Positions 33,324 to 39,345 of a stretch of 41,878 nt of DNA are shown piece by piece. The stretch is from Clostridia bacterium. GTDB lineage: Bacteria; Bacillota; Clostridia; Oscillospirales; CAG-272. The notes below the pieces were generated by a model. The model made no database searches. It was not told where the DNA came from and was given only the letters and a program-made list of their open reading frames with translations. The stretch lies in NCBI GenBank assembly GCA_017503865.1, contig JAFVSI010000038.1, positions 1-41,878 on the forward strand, given 5' to 3'. The number at the start of each line of letters is the position of its first letter. Position 1 is the first letter of the stretch. The position numbers and the translations under genes are program-made.

Positions 33324-35258
33324 CTACGAAATCATAACCTCATGCAACTGTGCCATGTCGGTTATCTTACGTTTACAATACTGTGGCAGATTAGCTCTTA
33401 CGAGTGCTTCTGCTACTGCTGGACAAACAGCATTGCCGCAGCGAGCAACTTGGTCAGCACGGCTTATAGGATTACCGCTAATATCTCGGTCAATGATATA
33501 ATCGTGCGGAAAGCCCATTGCGTCATAAAGCTCACGTGGGGTTAGCATTCTCAAGCCTATATCGGATATAAAATACCATATACCCCAAATATTCAAGAGC
33601 AGGACCTCATCGTCTTTAAGCTCATATCCGCAGTATTTATTCAGAAGCTCTCGCACCTGCGGCCAATATTTAAGTGTTGCAGTGTCTCCGTCGAACTTTG
33701 CTATCGTCGTGCGAATATCCGCAAACTGACCGTCACGTGCTGTAATAGTCATAAGAGGATCCTGCACCGCTTGCCCCTTGTCCTGCCCTTTAAAGTGAGC
33801 AAGATGGGCAAGAGTGAGTGCATTATGGTCAACTGCGGTAACGGTAGGTGTTGGCTCGTTAACATCTGCTCCGTCAACGCCCGTAAAGAACTTTGAAAGG
33901 AACGCAGAGGTAACTCCCTCACGCTCCATTGTAGTAATAGTAGCTAATGGCTTCTCAACAGAATGATAATGACCTTCGCCACTAAAATACTGTACCAAAT
34001 AAGCGGTAGAAAGACCGTATCTATTAGCAGCATCTACTGTGTGTATAGGTTGTTCTACTGTTTGACCACGCACCTCTTTCTCGCTCTGCTCGGTATGATA
34101 TTGAATGAGTGTTGGTGCCACTATATAATTACGGTCACCCGTAGTTATAGTGGGAACAGGTTCATTCATTTCATGTGGAGCATTACCCGTGTTGTTGCTC
34201 ATAACGTAAGGAGACATCTTCGGCACAGCTACCTCGTGAGCACCTACCGATGTAATGGTAGAAAGAGGCTTAGTTACGTCCTGTGCTCCATTTTGAAATT
34301 TGTGTTGACATAGAAAAGGTGTCATCTTCGGATTACAAGCATATTGCTTTACGTTTCCCACAACGGTAGATAATGGCTCCTTGATGTCGTGTACTCGGGG
34401 CTTCTGCCCCACGTTCTCACCGTAACCGATAGGAACTATAAAAGGCTCTCCGCTTTTAAGCACAAACTTATCGAGACCTCTCGCAATGCGGCGTAGAGTG
34501 TTATCCTTCAAAGGTCTCATAGCATTGATGCCGTACTGCTTCTTTATCTCTGCTTTGCTTGAAAATATCGAGGGACAAGGTACAGACCAATCTATAATCT
34601 CTGACGCTGACCGCCATGGAAGATACTTTCCGTTTCTTACATCATCGTTGTCCCTCGGTGCGTGTGTTCTTTCAGGCCATACGATAGGCTTGCCGTCACA
34701 ACGTGCTATAAGATGAAAGCGTGTTCTGATAGTCGGTGCACCGTAATCAGCGGCACACAGCTTGTTCGTCTCAACTACATATCCAAGGTCCTCAAGCTGC
34801 TTGAGCCATTTTCTATAGGTCTCTCCCGATTTGCTTTTCACGGGCTTGCCTTTTCGCACTGGCCCCCACGTAACAAATTCGGGTACGTTCTCAAGCATAA
34901 TAACGTCAGGACGAACAGCAGCAGCCCATTTAAGAACAACCCACGCAAGACCTCGAATTTTCTTATCTACAAGTGCGGCTCCCTTTGCCCTTGAGAAATG
35001 CTTGCAGTCGGGAGAAAACCACGCAAGACGCACGTGTCTGCCTCTCACAGCCGTCTTTGGATCTACCGCCCATATATCCTCTATGTAATGCTCTGTAAAG
35101 GGGTGATTTCGGCGGTGCATCATTATTGCCGCCTCGTTATGATTTATAGCAATGTCAACGGGGTGTCCCGTCGCAAGCTCTATGCCTGTGGACGCTCCGC
35201 CACCCCCGGCAAAGCTGTCCACAATGCAATCGTCAAAAATTCCGTATTGATAGCTCAT
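33324..35258 (-). CDS. Cytosine-C5 DNA methyltransferase with seven internal repeats
   Basis: 644 residues. Motif I (VDSFAGGGGAS, ~13-23), motif IV with catalytic Cys in SPDCKHFS (~82-89), motif VI (LENVPEF), motif VIII (IRTRFHLIAR), motif IX (TPRELYDAMGFP) and motif X (CGNAVCPAVAEAL) are all present. Between motifs VIII and IX, residues ~293-520 carry seven repeats of about 30-40 residues of the type PLSTITS … APTLIQY. This is where target recognition domains lie, so it may methylate several sequences. GAGGAAAA precedes ATG. Likely protects phage DNA from host restriction. Confidence 0.9.
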   Translation of the reverse strand: MSYQYGIFDDCIVDSFAGGGGASTGIELATGHPVDIAINHNEAAIMMHRRNHPFTEHYIEDIWAVDPKTAVRGRHVRLAWFSPDCKHFSRAKGAALVDKKIRGLAWVVLKWAAAVRPDVIMLENVPEFVTWGPVRKGKPVKSKSGETYRKWLKQLEDLGYVVETNKLCAADYGAPTIRTRFHLIARCDGKPIVWPERTHAPRDNDDVRNGKYLPWRSASEIIDWSVPCPSIFSSKAEIKKQYGINAMRPLKDNTLRRIARGLDKFVLKSGEPFIVPIGYGENVGQKPRVHDIKEPLSTVVGNVKQYACNPKMTPFLCQHKFQNGAQDVTKPLSTITSVGAHEVAVPKMSPYVMSNNTGNAPHEMNEPVPTITTGDRNYIVAPTLIQYHTEQSEKEVRGQTVEQPIHTVDAANRYGLSTAYLVQYFSGEGHYHSVEKPLATITTMEREGVTSAFLSKFFTGVDGADVNEPTPTVTAVDHNALTLAHLAHFKGQDKGQAVQDPLMTITARDGQFADIRTTIAKFDGDTATLKYWPQVRELLNKYCGYELKDDEVLLLNIWGIWYFISDIGLRMLTPRELYDAMGFPHDYIIDRDISGNPISRADQVARCGNAVCPAVAEALVRANLPQYCKRKITDMAQLHEVMIS

Positions 35259-35266
35259 TTTTCCTC

Positions 35267-35295
35267 TTGATTTTTTTACCTTAGTGTGATATAAT
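35267..35295 (+). promoter_or_regulatory. Plus-strand promoter of a short RNA
   Basis: TTGATT (35267-35272), 17 bases, TATAAT (35290-35295), with an extended TGTGATATAAT; the same TGTGATATAAT core and 17-base spacing occur at 37087-37115. It points away from the methyltransferase and leads into a hairpin terminator at 35337-35376 with no gene between. Confidence 0.7.
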
Positions 35296-35301
35296 AGAAG
35301 A

Positions 35302-35376
35302 GGTATAAGTGTTTGAGTTTATACTACCTTCTATTTGGACGTCCGAGTCGCCTAATCGGACGTCCTTTTCTTTTTG
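35302..35376 (+). ncRNA. Candidate small RNA with anti-RBS segment
   Basis: Promoter at 35267-35295, expected start near 35302, and a terminator (GGACGTCCGA … TCGGACGTCC, then TTTTCTTTTT) ending near 35376, giving about 75 nt with no convincing ORF. Bases 35318-35332 (TTTATACTACCTTCT) are perfectly complementary to the 15 bases directly upstream of the ATG at 36335, match 14 of 15 at the ssb leader, and pair in two blocks with the 35894 leader. It may repress translation in trans. It also overlaps the 3' end of the 35352 gene. Prediction only. Confidence 0.5.
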
Positions 35377-35579
35377 CGATTTTGCTTTTTTTCTGCAATC
35401 ATTCGGTCATATGCGGTCATACAAGTATATTTGCAGAAATACTTTTTTCCTTTGTGTTCCGTAACATTTGTATATCTAACAAATACCCACTCGGGCCGAA
35501 CTATGAATACTTTACCGCAAGTCTCGCATGTTGCTTCGGCTATGCCGAACTCAATCGTCTTCTTCGGTGTTTTTGTCAT
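35352..35579 (-). CDS. Small zinc-finger protein
   Basis: 75 residues from MTKTPKKTIEFG. Zinc-binding Cys pairs (CETCGKVF … FCKYTCM) and a very basic C-terminus (KKQNRKKKRTSD) suggest nucleic-acid binding. The start overlaps the preceding membrane-protein gene by 29 bases. The stop lies in the loop of the small-RNA terminator. Confidence 0.6.
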   Translation of the reverse strand: MTKTPKKTIEFGIAEATCETCGKVFIVRPEWVFVRYTNVTEHKGKKYFCKYTCMTAYDRMIAEKKQNRKKKRTSD

Positions 35580-35685
35580 CGTATATGTAACCCGCCTTTT
35601 TTGCTTCCTCTCTCGCCTCAAGATATTTATAGCCGAGGAAAGCTATAATAACCGTCCCGCCTAATGACAGTATTATGTCAAGCAT
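35551..35685 (-). CDS. Small single-pass membrane protein
   Basis: 44 residues starting MLDIILSLGGTVIIAFLGYK, a single membrane segment, followed by a charged cytoplasmic tail (LEAREEAKKAGYIYDDKNTE). GAAAGGAGGTTAGTGTA precedes ATG. It overlaps the zinc-finger gene in a different frame. Unknown role; could be a membrane-anchored regulator or superinfection exclusion peptide. Confidence 0.65.
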   Translation of the reverse strand: MLDIILSLGGTVIIAFLGYKYLEAREEAKKAGYIYDDKNTEEDD

Positions 35686-35708
35686 TACACTAACCTCCTT
35701 TCTTTTTA

Positions 35709-35894
35709 TCAAGACACGGATATACCCGTGTGCTCTATGAACTTCTCCTTGCTGATAAAATAAGTGTATCGCCTACCACTCATTTGAACAGCATACCCCC
35801 AAGGGAGTATCCCTCTCTGCAACGCTATCCGCACAAATTGTTCAGATACCCCCATTAAACTTGCGGCTTGCTTTATCGTCAATCTATTACTCAT
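35709..35894 (-). CDS. Excisionase-like small HTH protein (copy 2)
   Basis: 61 residues, paralogous to 29255-29452: LTIKQAASLMGVSEQFVRIA … YTYFISKEKFIEHTGISVS. GGGAGACGGTATAAAT precedes ATG. Two copies in different operons suggest a pair of regulators, one perhaps acting as excisionase. Confidence 0.7.
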   Translation of the reverse strand: MSNRLTIKQAASLMGVSEQFVRIALQRGILPWGYAVQMSGRRYTYFISKEKFIEHTGISVS

Positions 35895-35912
35895 ATTTAT
35901 ACCGTCTCCCTT

Positions 35913-36335
35913 CTATTTGATAGATAAATCACCAAAAAAGATTGCCGCATCTCGATAAAGATTCTTTAAAGAATTTGGACAACCAAATGGTTTGCCTCGC
36001 TCTTTTATCTCGCTGATATGATTGGAAATACCGTTTTTCCAAAGTACGTATTCCGCCTCTTTATCCTCATAAACCCTTTCATACAAAACATCCCAAATAT
36101 CATCTTTGGTTAATTTAATTCCAAATTTTTCTTTGAGATAGTCACATATTGCCTGTTCCTCACGCCAACCGTATTCATAATCGGCATTATTCATATCAGC
36201 AATTAACTCTTGTAGGCAAAAGTTTTTTTCAATCATTTTCAGTGCTTGAATACGTCTATTAAATATCGCTTCATCACTATAAAACTCTTGCTTACCTTCT
36301 TCGTACATTTTTTCGTAATTTACCTCTAATTTCAT
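35913..36335 (-). CDS. Protein of unknown function behind box promoter C
   Basis: 140 residues, helical, charged (MKLEVNYEKMYEEGKQEFYS …; EEQAICDYLKEKFGIKLTKD). It is the first gene after the box promoter at 36356-36396, with AGAAGGTAGTATAAAA before ATG, the exact target of the small-RNA candidate's complementary segment. No family recognised. Confidence 0.65.
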   Translation of the reverse strand: MKLEVNYEKMYEEGKQEFYSDEAIFNRRIQALKMIEKNFCLQELIADMNNADYEYGWREEQAICDYLKEKFGIKLTKDDIWDVLYERVYEDKEAEYVLWKNGISNHISEIKERGKPFGCPNSLKNLYRDAAIFFGDLSIK

Positions 36336-36355
36336 TTTTATACTACCTTCTTTCT

Positions 36356-36396
36356 ATTTTAACTTGAATTTAGGTCCGATTTGTCGCCATTAATTC
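36356..36396 (-). promoter_or_regulatory. Box promoter C, early accessory operon
   Basis: The 29-base box at 36368-36396 (minus TTAATGGCGACAAATCGGAC then CTAAAT) is 6 bases upstream of TAAAAT (36356-36361), with the same arrangement as at 26117 and 12258. It would drive 35913 and the genes towards the methyltransferase. Confidence 0.65.
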
Positions 36397-36412
36397 CGCT
36401 CACTGTGATTGT

Positions 36413-36847
36413 TCATAAATCTTTTGCAGCTATATCCTTAAATTCTTTACGTACCCCTTTTAATAGAAGCTTCACATCTTTCAATGGGGTGGAAGCATCA
36501 GATGTAAAATTATCCCAGTCGAGTTGTCTAAACCAATAGTAAAGATGAGACATTGCACTTAAATAAACCTCTTCCGGTTCACTATTAACAATCTTGCTTA
36601 AAAGAAAATCAAGTACGCTCGGTTCAATATCTTCATAAGCAACAGATTTTATCTTGGCAAAGATCGAGGAAGAACTATCCTCGCAATGATACGTATTCTT
36701 TATAAAATTCGCTATGTTGGTATATTTTTTGAGTTCAAGGTGCTTTTCATTAAGCAAGACATAAGCCACAAACTCCCTCAGCTCGGGCGTCTCATATATC
36801 ATTTGAATAGCCTTAGCTCGTCTTTCAATTCTTTCCATTTCTTTCAT
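36413..36847 (-). CDS. Unknown protein after the cro-like gene
   Basis: 144 residues from MKEMERIERRAKAIQM, whose ATG overlaps the stop of the cro-like gene (ATGA). Helical and acidic (ELREFVAYVLLNEKHLELKK). It begins with a segment (RRAKAIQMIYE) resembling RRIQALKMIEK near the start of the 35913 protein, so the two may be distantly related. Function unknown. Confidence 0.65.
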   Translation of the reverse strand: MKEMERIERRAKAIQMIYETPELREFVAYVLLNEKHLELKKYTNIANFIKNTYHCEDSSSSIFAKIKSVAYEDIEPSVLDFLLSKIVNSEPEEVYLSAMSHLYYWFRQLDWDNFTSDASTPLKDVKLLLKGVRKEFKDIAAKDL

Positions 36848-37053
36848 ACCGTCTCCCTCACTATAAGATCGTCCACCGAACACTGAACAAGATCTGCCAT
36901 ACCGACAAGCTGTTCAAAATTTGGCTTTCTCGTTCCTGCAATGATGTAGTGCACAAGTGGCGGAGTATATCCTATATAATCCGCTACCTTTCTCTCCGTA
37001 AGCTTATGCTTGTCCATAAGCTCCCTGTACTTCTTTCCATTAAATCTTGGCAT
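36844..37053 (-). CDS. Cro-like XRE regulator
   Basis: 69 residues: NGKKYRELMDKHKLTERKVA, a recognition helix near TPPLVHYIIAGTRKPNFEQL, then MADLVQCSVDDLIV, a compact XRE HTH. It is the first gene leftwards from the immunity region, divergent in transcription from the lysogeny operon, so it is the natural cro equivalent. GAAAGGAGAAGGTTTA precedes ATG. Confidence 0.8.
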   Translation of the reverse strand: MPRFNGKKYRELMDKHKLTERKVADYIGYTPPLVHYIIAGTRKPNFEQLVGMADLVQCSVDDLIVRETV

Positions 37054-37076
37054 TAAACCTTCTCCTTTCTTTTGCT

Positions 37077-37115
37077 AACAGTTTTATTGACTTTTTTACT
37101 GTTTTGTGATATAAT
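37077..37115 (+). promoter_or_regulatory. Plus-strand promoter overlapping an AACAGT palindrome
   Basis: TTGACT (37087-37092), 17 bases, TATAAT (37110-37115). An inverted repeat AACAGT … ACTGTT (37077-37103) overlaps the -35, directly upstream of the cro-like gene, and may be a Cro operator. A hairpin with a T-run follows within 40 bases, so transcripts may be very short. Confidence 0.6.
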
Positions 37116-37134
37116 GAAAATTACTAAAAAAATT

Positions 37135-37160
37135 AGCGAGAATTTCCAGCTCGTTTTTTT
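37135..37160 (+). terminator. Short hairpin with T-run in the immunity region
   Basis: AGCGAG … CTCGTT (one G·U pair) followed by TTTTTTT on the plus strand; on the minus strand the shorter CGAG/CTCG stem is followed by CTAATTTTTTT. It lies between the leftward promoter and the cro-like gene and just after the plus-strand promoter at 37087. It may act as a weak terminator in both directions. Confidence 0.5.
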
Positions 37161-37193
37161 ATGGTTGTTCTTGCTAATTTTGTTTACGGTTAT

Positions 37194-37246
37194 ATTATAT
37201 CTAGATTATCTTGATTTGTCAATTGAATTTCTCTTTTTTCTAGATT
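37194..37246 (-). promoter_or_regulatory. Leftward early promoter with CI-type operators
   Basis: Minus strand TTGACA (37217-37222), 17 bases, TATAAT (37194-37199): full consensus. The spacer holds TCAAGATAATCTAGA (37200-37214), closely matching the site in the 37981-38010 promoter, and a half-site AATCTAGA lies just upstream (37239-37246). This should be the main lytic promoter for the cro-like operon, repressed by the 38031 protein. The gap 37054-37327 contains only such control elements and no supported gene. Confidence 0.75.
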
Positions 37247-37280
37247 TTCGGTGTATTTTACAAATTCACAACATAATTTT

Positions 37281-37315
37281 TGTGCAAAAAAGAAAAACCT
37301 GCACAAGGCAGGTTT
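37281..37315 (-). terminator. Minus-strand terminator after the HEPN-motif gene
   Basis: AAACCTGC, a 5-base loop and GCAGGTTT form an 8-bp stem (37295-37315), followed on the minus strand by TTTCTTTTTT. It would end transcripts of 37512-37946 that run past the convergent 37328 gene, before they reach the leftward early promoter. Confidence 0.7.
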
Positions 37316-37327
37316 GGAAGGATTATT

Positions 37328-37537
37328 ATGGAAAAAATAAAATATGCAGAGATTTCTATGAAATGTCCGTTCTCAAATAAAAATGAAAAGGTTTGGGTTA
37401 GATATATGGAATCAGATGGAAAGTGCCTTATAAAGAAAGGATTAGGTTGCGAAAAGAATTTTCACGATTGCAAGAAATGCGATAAATGTCTTGAAAAAGC
37501 GGAACAAATGTTCACAGAAACGTTTCAAGCAAACTGA
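37328..37537 (+). CDS. Small cysteine-rich protein
   Basis: 69 residues from MEKIKYAEISMKCPF with seven Cys-type positions (CPF … CLIKKG … CEKNFHDCKKCDKC), probably metal-binding. GGAAGGATTATT precedes ATG. It converges with, and overlaps by 26 bases, the HEPN-motif gene at 37512. It might be a partner or antitoxin, but nothing beyond adjacency supports this. Confidence 0.6.
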   Translation: MEKIKYAEISMKCPFSNKNEKVWVRYMESDGKCLIKKGLGCEKNFHDCKKCDKCLEKAEQMFTETFQAN

Positions 37538-37946
37538 TCGCCTTTTCTAATGCTTCGTCATACGCGGAAAACAAAAGTTCTACTTTTTTCTTCTCGCCTA
37601 CATCTTTATTCACCGAGGACCATCGACGAGCAATCACTTTTATTGCTTCGTTGTCTTTGTGTGAAAGATCGTTTCTCAAAGACTTTAGATTACCTATAAT
37701 ATCCTTTGCTTCTTTTTGCTCTATGATGAGATCTCGCTCCCTCTCAAGGCAATTTATAGCGGTAACAAGATCCCTCTCAAATATAGCAGCCATAAAATTT
37801 GGATCAGTTGCAAAGCTAAATCGTTGATGATAAGAATGAAGCATTCTCAAGAGCTCTATCGCAGATTCTATTTCGGCTTTTTTATCCGAAAATTTAATTC
37901 CCTCAGGTGATATTTCACAATATCTTGGCATTAAATTGTTTTTCAT
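37512..37946 (-). CDS. HEPN-motif helical protein in the immunity region
   Basis: 144 residues, all helical. The segment LKSLRNDLSHKDN contains R91-N-D-L-S-H96, the RX4H motif of HEPN domain ribonucleases, with a polar residue after Arg as is usual. It has its own consensus promoter carrying a CI-type operator. Placed as cargo between the two halves of the switch, it is a candidate abortive-infection or superinfection factor. The HEPN assignment rests on one motif plus helicity. Confidence 0.55.
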   Translation of the reverse strand: MKNNLMPRYCEISPEGIKFSDKKAEIESAIELLRMLHSYHQRFSFATDPNFMAAIFERDLVTAINCLERERDLIIEQKEAKDIIGNLKSLRNDLSHKDNEAIKVIARRWSSVNKDVGEKKKVELLFSAYDEALEKAISLLETFL

Positions 37947-37980
37947 TTTACTACCCTCCCAAAATTAACTTTGTAGCTAT

Positions 37981-38010
37981 ATTATAATCTAGAATATCTA
38001 GGAATGTCAA
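37981..38010 (-). promoter_or_regulatory. Promoter of the HEPN-motif gene, with operator
   Basis: Minus strand TTGACA (38005-38010), 18 bases, TATAAT (37981-37986). The spacer contains CTAGATATTCTAG (37989-38001), an imperfect palindrome matching the operator of the leftward early promoter. The plus-strand repressor gene starts at 38031 with AAAGGAAAAATTT, so this operator is shared by both divergent genes. No clean -35 was found for the rightward direction. Confidence 0.7.
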
Positions 38011-38030
38011 TATTAAGAAAGGAAAAATTT

Positions 38031-38468
38031 ATGTTTTACGATATTTTTTTAGCTTTATGTATTCAAAAAAATGTAAAACCCAATAATGTCACAAAAGCAA
38101 TAGGTTTAAGTACAGCTGCGGCTACCGATTGGAAAAATGGTAGCATACCTAGAGATATTACACTAAAAAAACTTGCTAATTACTTCGATGTTCCCGTAGA
38201 ACATTTCAAAGTTCAAACTGATGAGAAAACACAATCAAACATTCAATTTCCTTTCACCGATGAGGAAATTGCCTTAATAATTGCTTATCGGTCTCAACCT
38301 GAAGTTCAAACTGCTGTTAAAAGAATTCTCGGCATCAATTCCGACTATATAGAAATTTATAATGCTGCGAATTCTGAAGAAAACAATCCCCCAAAAACAT
38401 CAAAAATTTTCAAAGGCGAGATAAACAAAATGAAAATCATACCTTTCACAGATCAAGATTTGAAATAA
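38031..38468 (+). CDS. CI-like XRE repressor with shared C-terminal tail
   Basis: 145 residues from MFYDIFLALCIQKN (an in-frame ATG at 38004 lacks a ribosome site). Residues ~5-60 are an XRE HTH (NNVTKAIGLSTAAATDWKNG, ITLKKLANYFDVPVEHF). The C-terminal ~36 residues (AANSEENNPPK … INKMKIIPFTDQDLK) match the end of the next protein with identical spacing. It is the presumed prophage repressor acting at the TCTAGA-type operators. No LexA-type peptidase domain is present; the downstream ImmA-like protein may cleave it. Confidence 0.8.
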   Translation: MFYDIFLALCIQKNVKPNNVTKAIGLSTAAATDWKNGSIPRDITLKKLANYFDVPVEHFKVQTDEKTQSNIQFPFTDEEIALIIAYRSQPEVQTAVKRILGINSDYIEIYNAANSEENNPPKTSKIFKGEINKMKIIPFTDQDLK

Positions 38469-38484
38469 CATATAGAAGGTACTT

Positions 38485-39327
38485 ATGAAAAACACGATAA
38501 AATCCCTTATAGAGTATTATCATACTTCTGTAGAAGATGTAGCAAATAGCATAAATATGCCAGTTGAAAATATTATGGTTTATTATAACAACAAAAATCT
38601 TAAACCATCTATGCACATTGCATTAGCTATTGCACAACACTTTAGCGTTGATGTAAGATTCATTTTTAATATTCCATATATTTGCGAAAAGACGTACGAA
38701 GATCTTCGTGCAGATCTTCAAGTTGATCTGCAAACAGCTGGGGACGCAAAGGAAGCTATGAAGTTTAAGTACCTAAAAGGATACTATCCGGAAGATGTTA
38801 TAACAAACTGCCATAAAAAAGTGTTTATAGCTATGAGTTTCGATTTTAAAAATCAAAAATTGTGTCAAATCCGTGATAATATAAAAAAAGGAATTGAAAA
38901 CACCAGCTATGAACCTATCATTATGAGCGAAGTTCATTCAAACAATTACATAACAGATGATATAATCCGATTTATAAAAGATTCCCAGTTCTTAGTTTTA
39001 GATACAACATTCGAAAATTACGGAGCCTATTATGAAGCGGGCTTTGCGAAAGGATTAGGTAAAGAAGTTATTATTTGTTGTAAAAAATCGGTGTTTGACA
39101 AACGAAAAGACCATTTTGATATAAATCACATTAACCATGTTCTTTGGGAAGATGGGGAAGATCTAATAAAGCAATTATCTGAACGAATTAATCACACCAT
39201 TGTTATTCCTCTTTATGACGCCGCTCTTTCAGAAAATAACAATCCACCTCAAATAAAAGAAGAAACAAAAAGCTTTTTTAATAAAATGAAGAAAGAATCC
39301 TTCTCAGATCAAAACTTGCAAAAATAA
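38485..39327 (+). CDS. XRE–deoxyribosyltransferase-like fusion regulator
   Basis: 280 residues. Residues ~1-60: XRE-type HTH (SVEDVANSINMPVENIMVYY). Residues ~110-235: a nucleoside 2-deoxyribosyltransferase/TIR-like Rossmann-type domain: KKVFIAMSFD, SEVHSNNYITDDII, SQFLVLDTT and GAYYEAGFAKGLGKEV, with Glu184 where such enzymes place their catalytic Glu. The C-terminal tail (AALSENNNPPQ … FNKMKKESFSDQNLQK) is shared with the repressor. This suggests a regulator that senses a nucleotide or an NAD-type signal. Function is inferred; the fusion is visible. Confidence 0.75.
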   Translation: MKNTIKSLIEYYHTSVEDVANSINMPVENIMVYYNNKNLKPSMHIALAIAQHFSVDVRFIFNIPYICEKTYEDLRADLQVDLQTAGDAKEAMKFKYLKGYYPEDVITNCHKKVFIAMSFDFKNQKLCQIRDNIKKGIENTSYEPIIMSEVHSNNYITDDIIRFIKDSQFLVLDTTFENYGAYYEAGFAKGLGKEVIICCKKSVFDKRKDHFDINHINHVLWEDGEDLIKQLSERINHTIVIPLYDAALSENNNPPQIKEETKSFFNKMKKESFSDQNLQK

Positions 39328-39345
39328 AACGAGCACTCAGATTAA

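Noticed and set aside
37114-37380. Plus-strand frame beginning MKITKKISENFQ with a hydrophobic segment
   Set aside because: Its ATG overlaps the -10 box of the promoter at 37087-37115, there is no ribosome binding site, and it crosses operators and hairpins.
38004-38030. Earlier start for the repressor (MSILRKEKF…)
   Set aside because: There is no Shine-Dalgarno sequence before this ATG, whereas AAAGGA precedes the ATG at 38031 at normal spacing.
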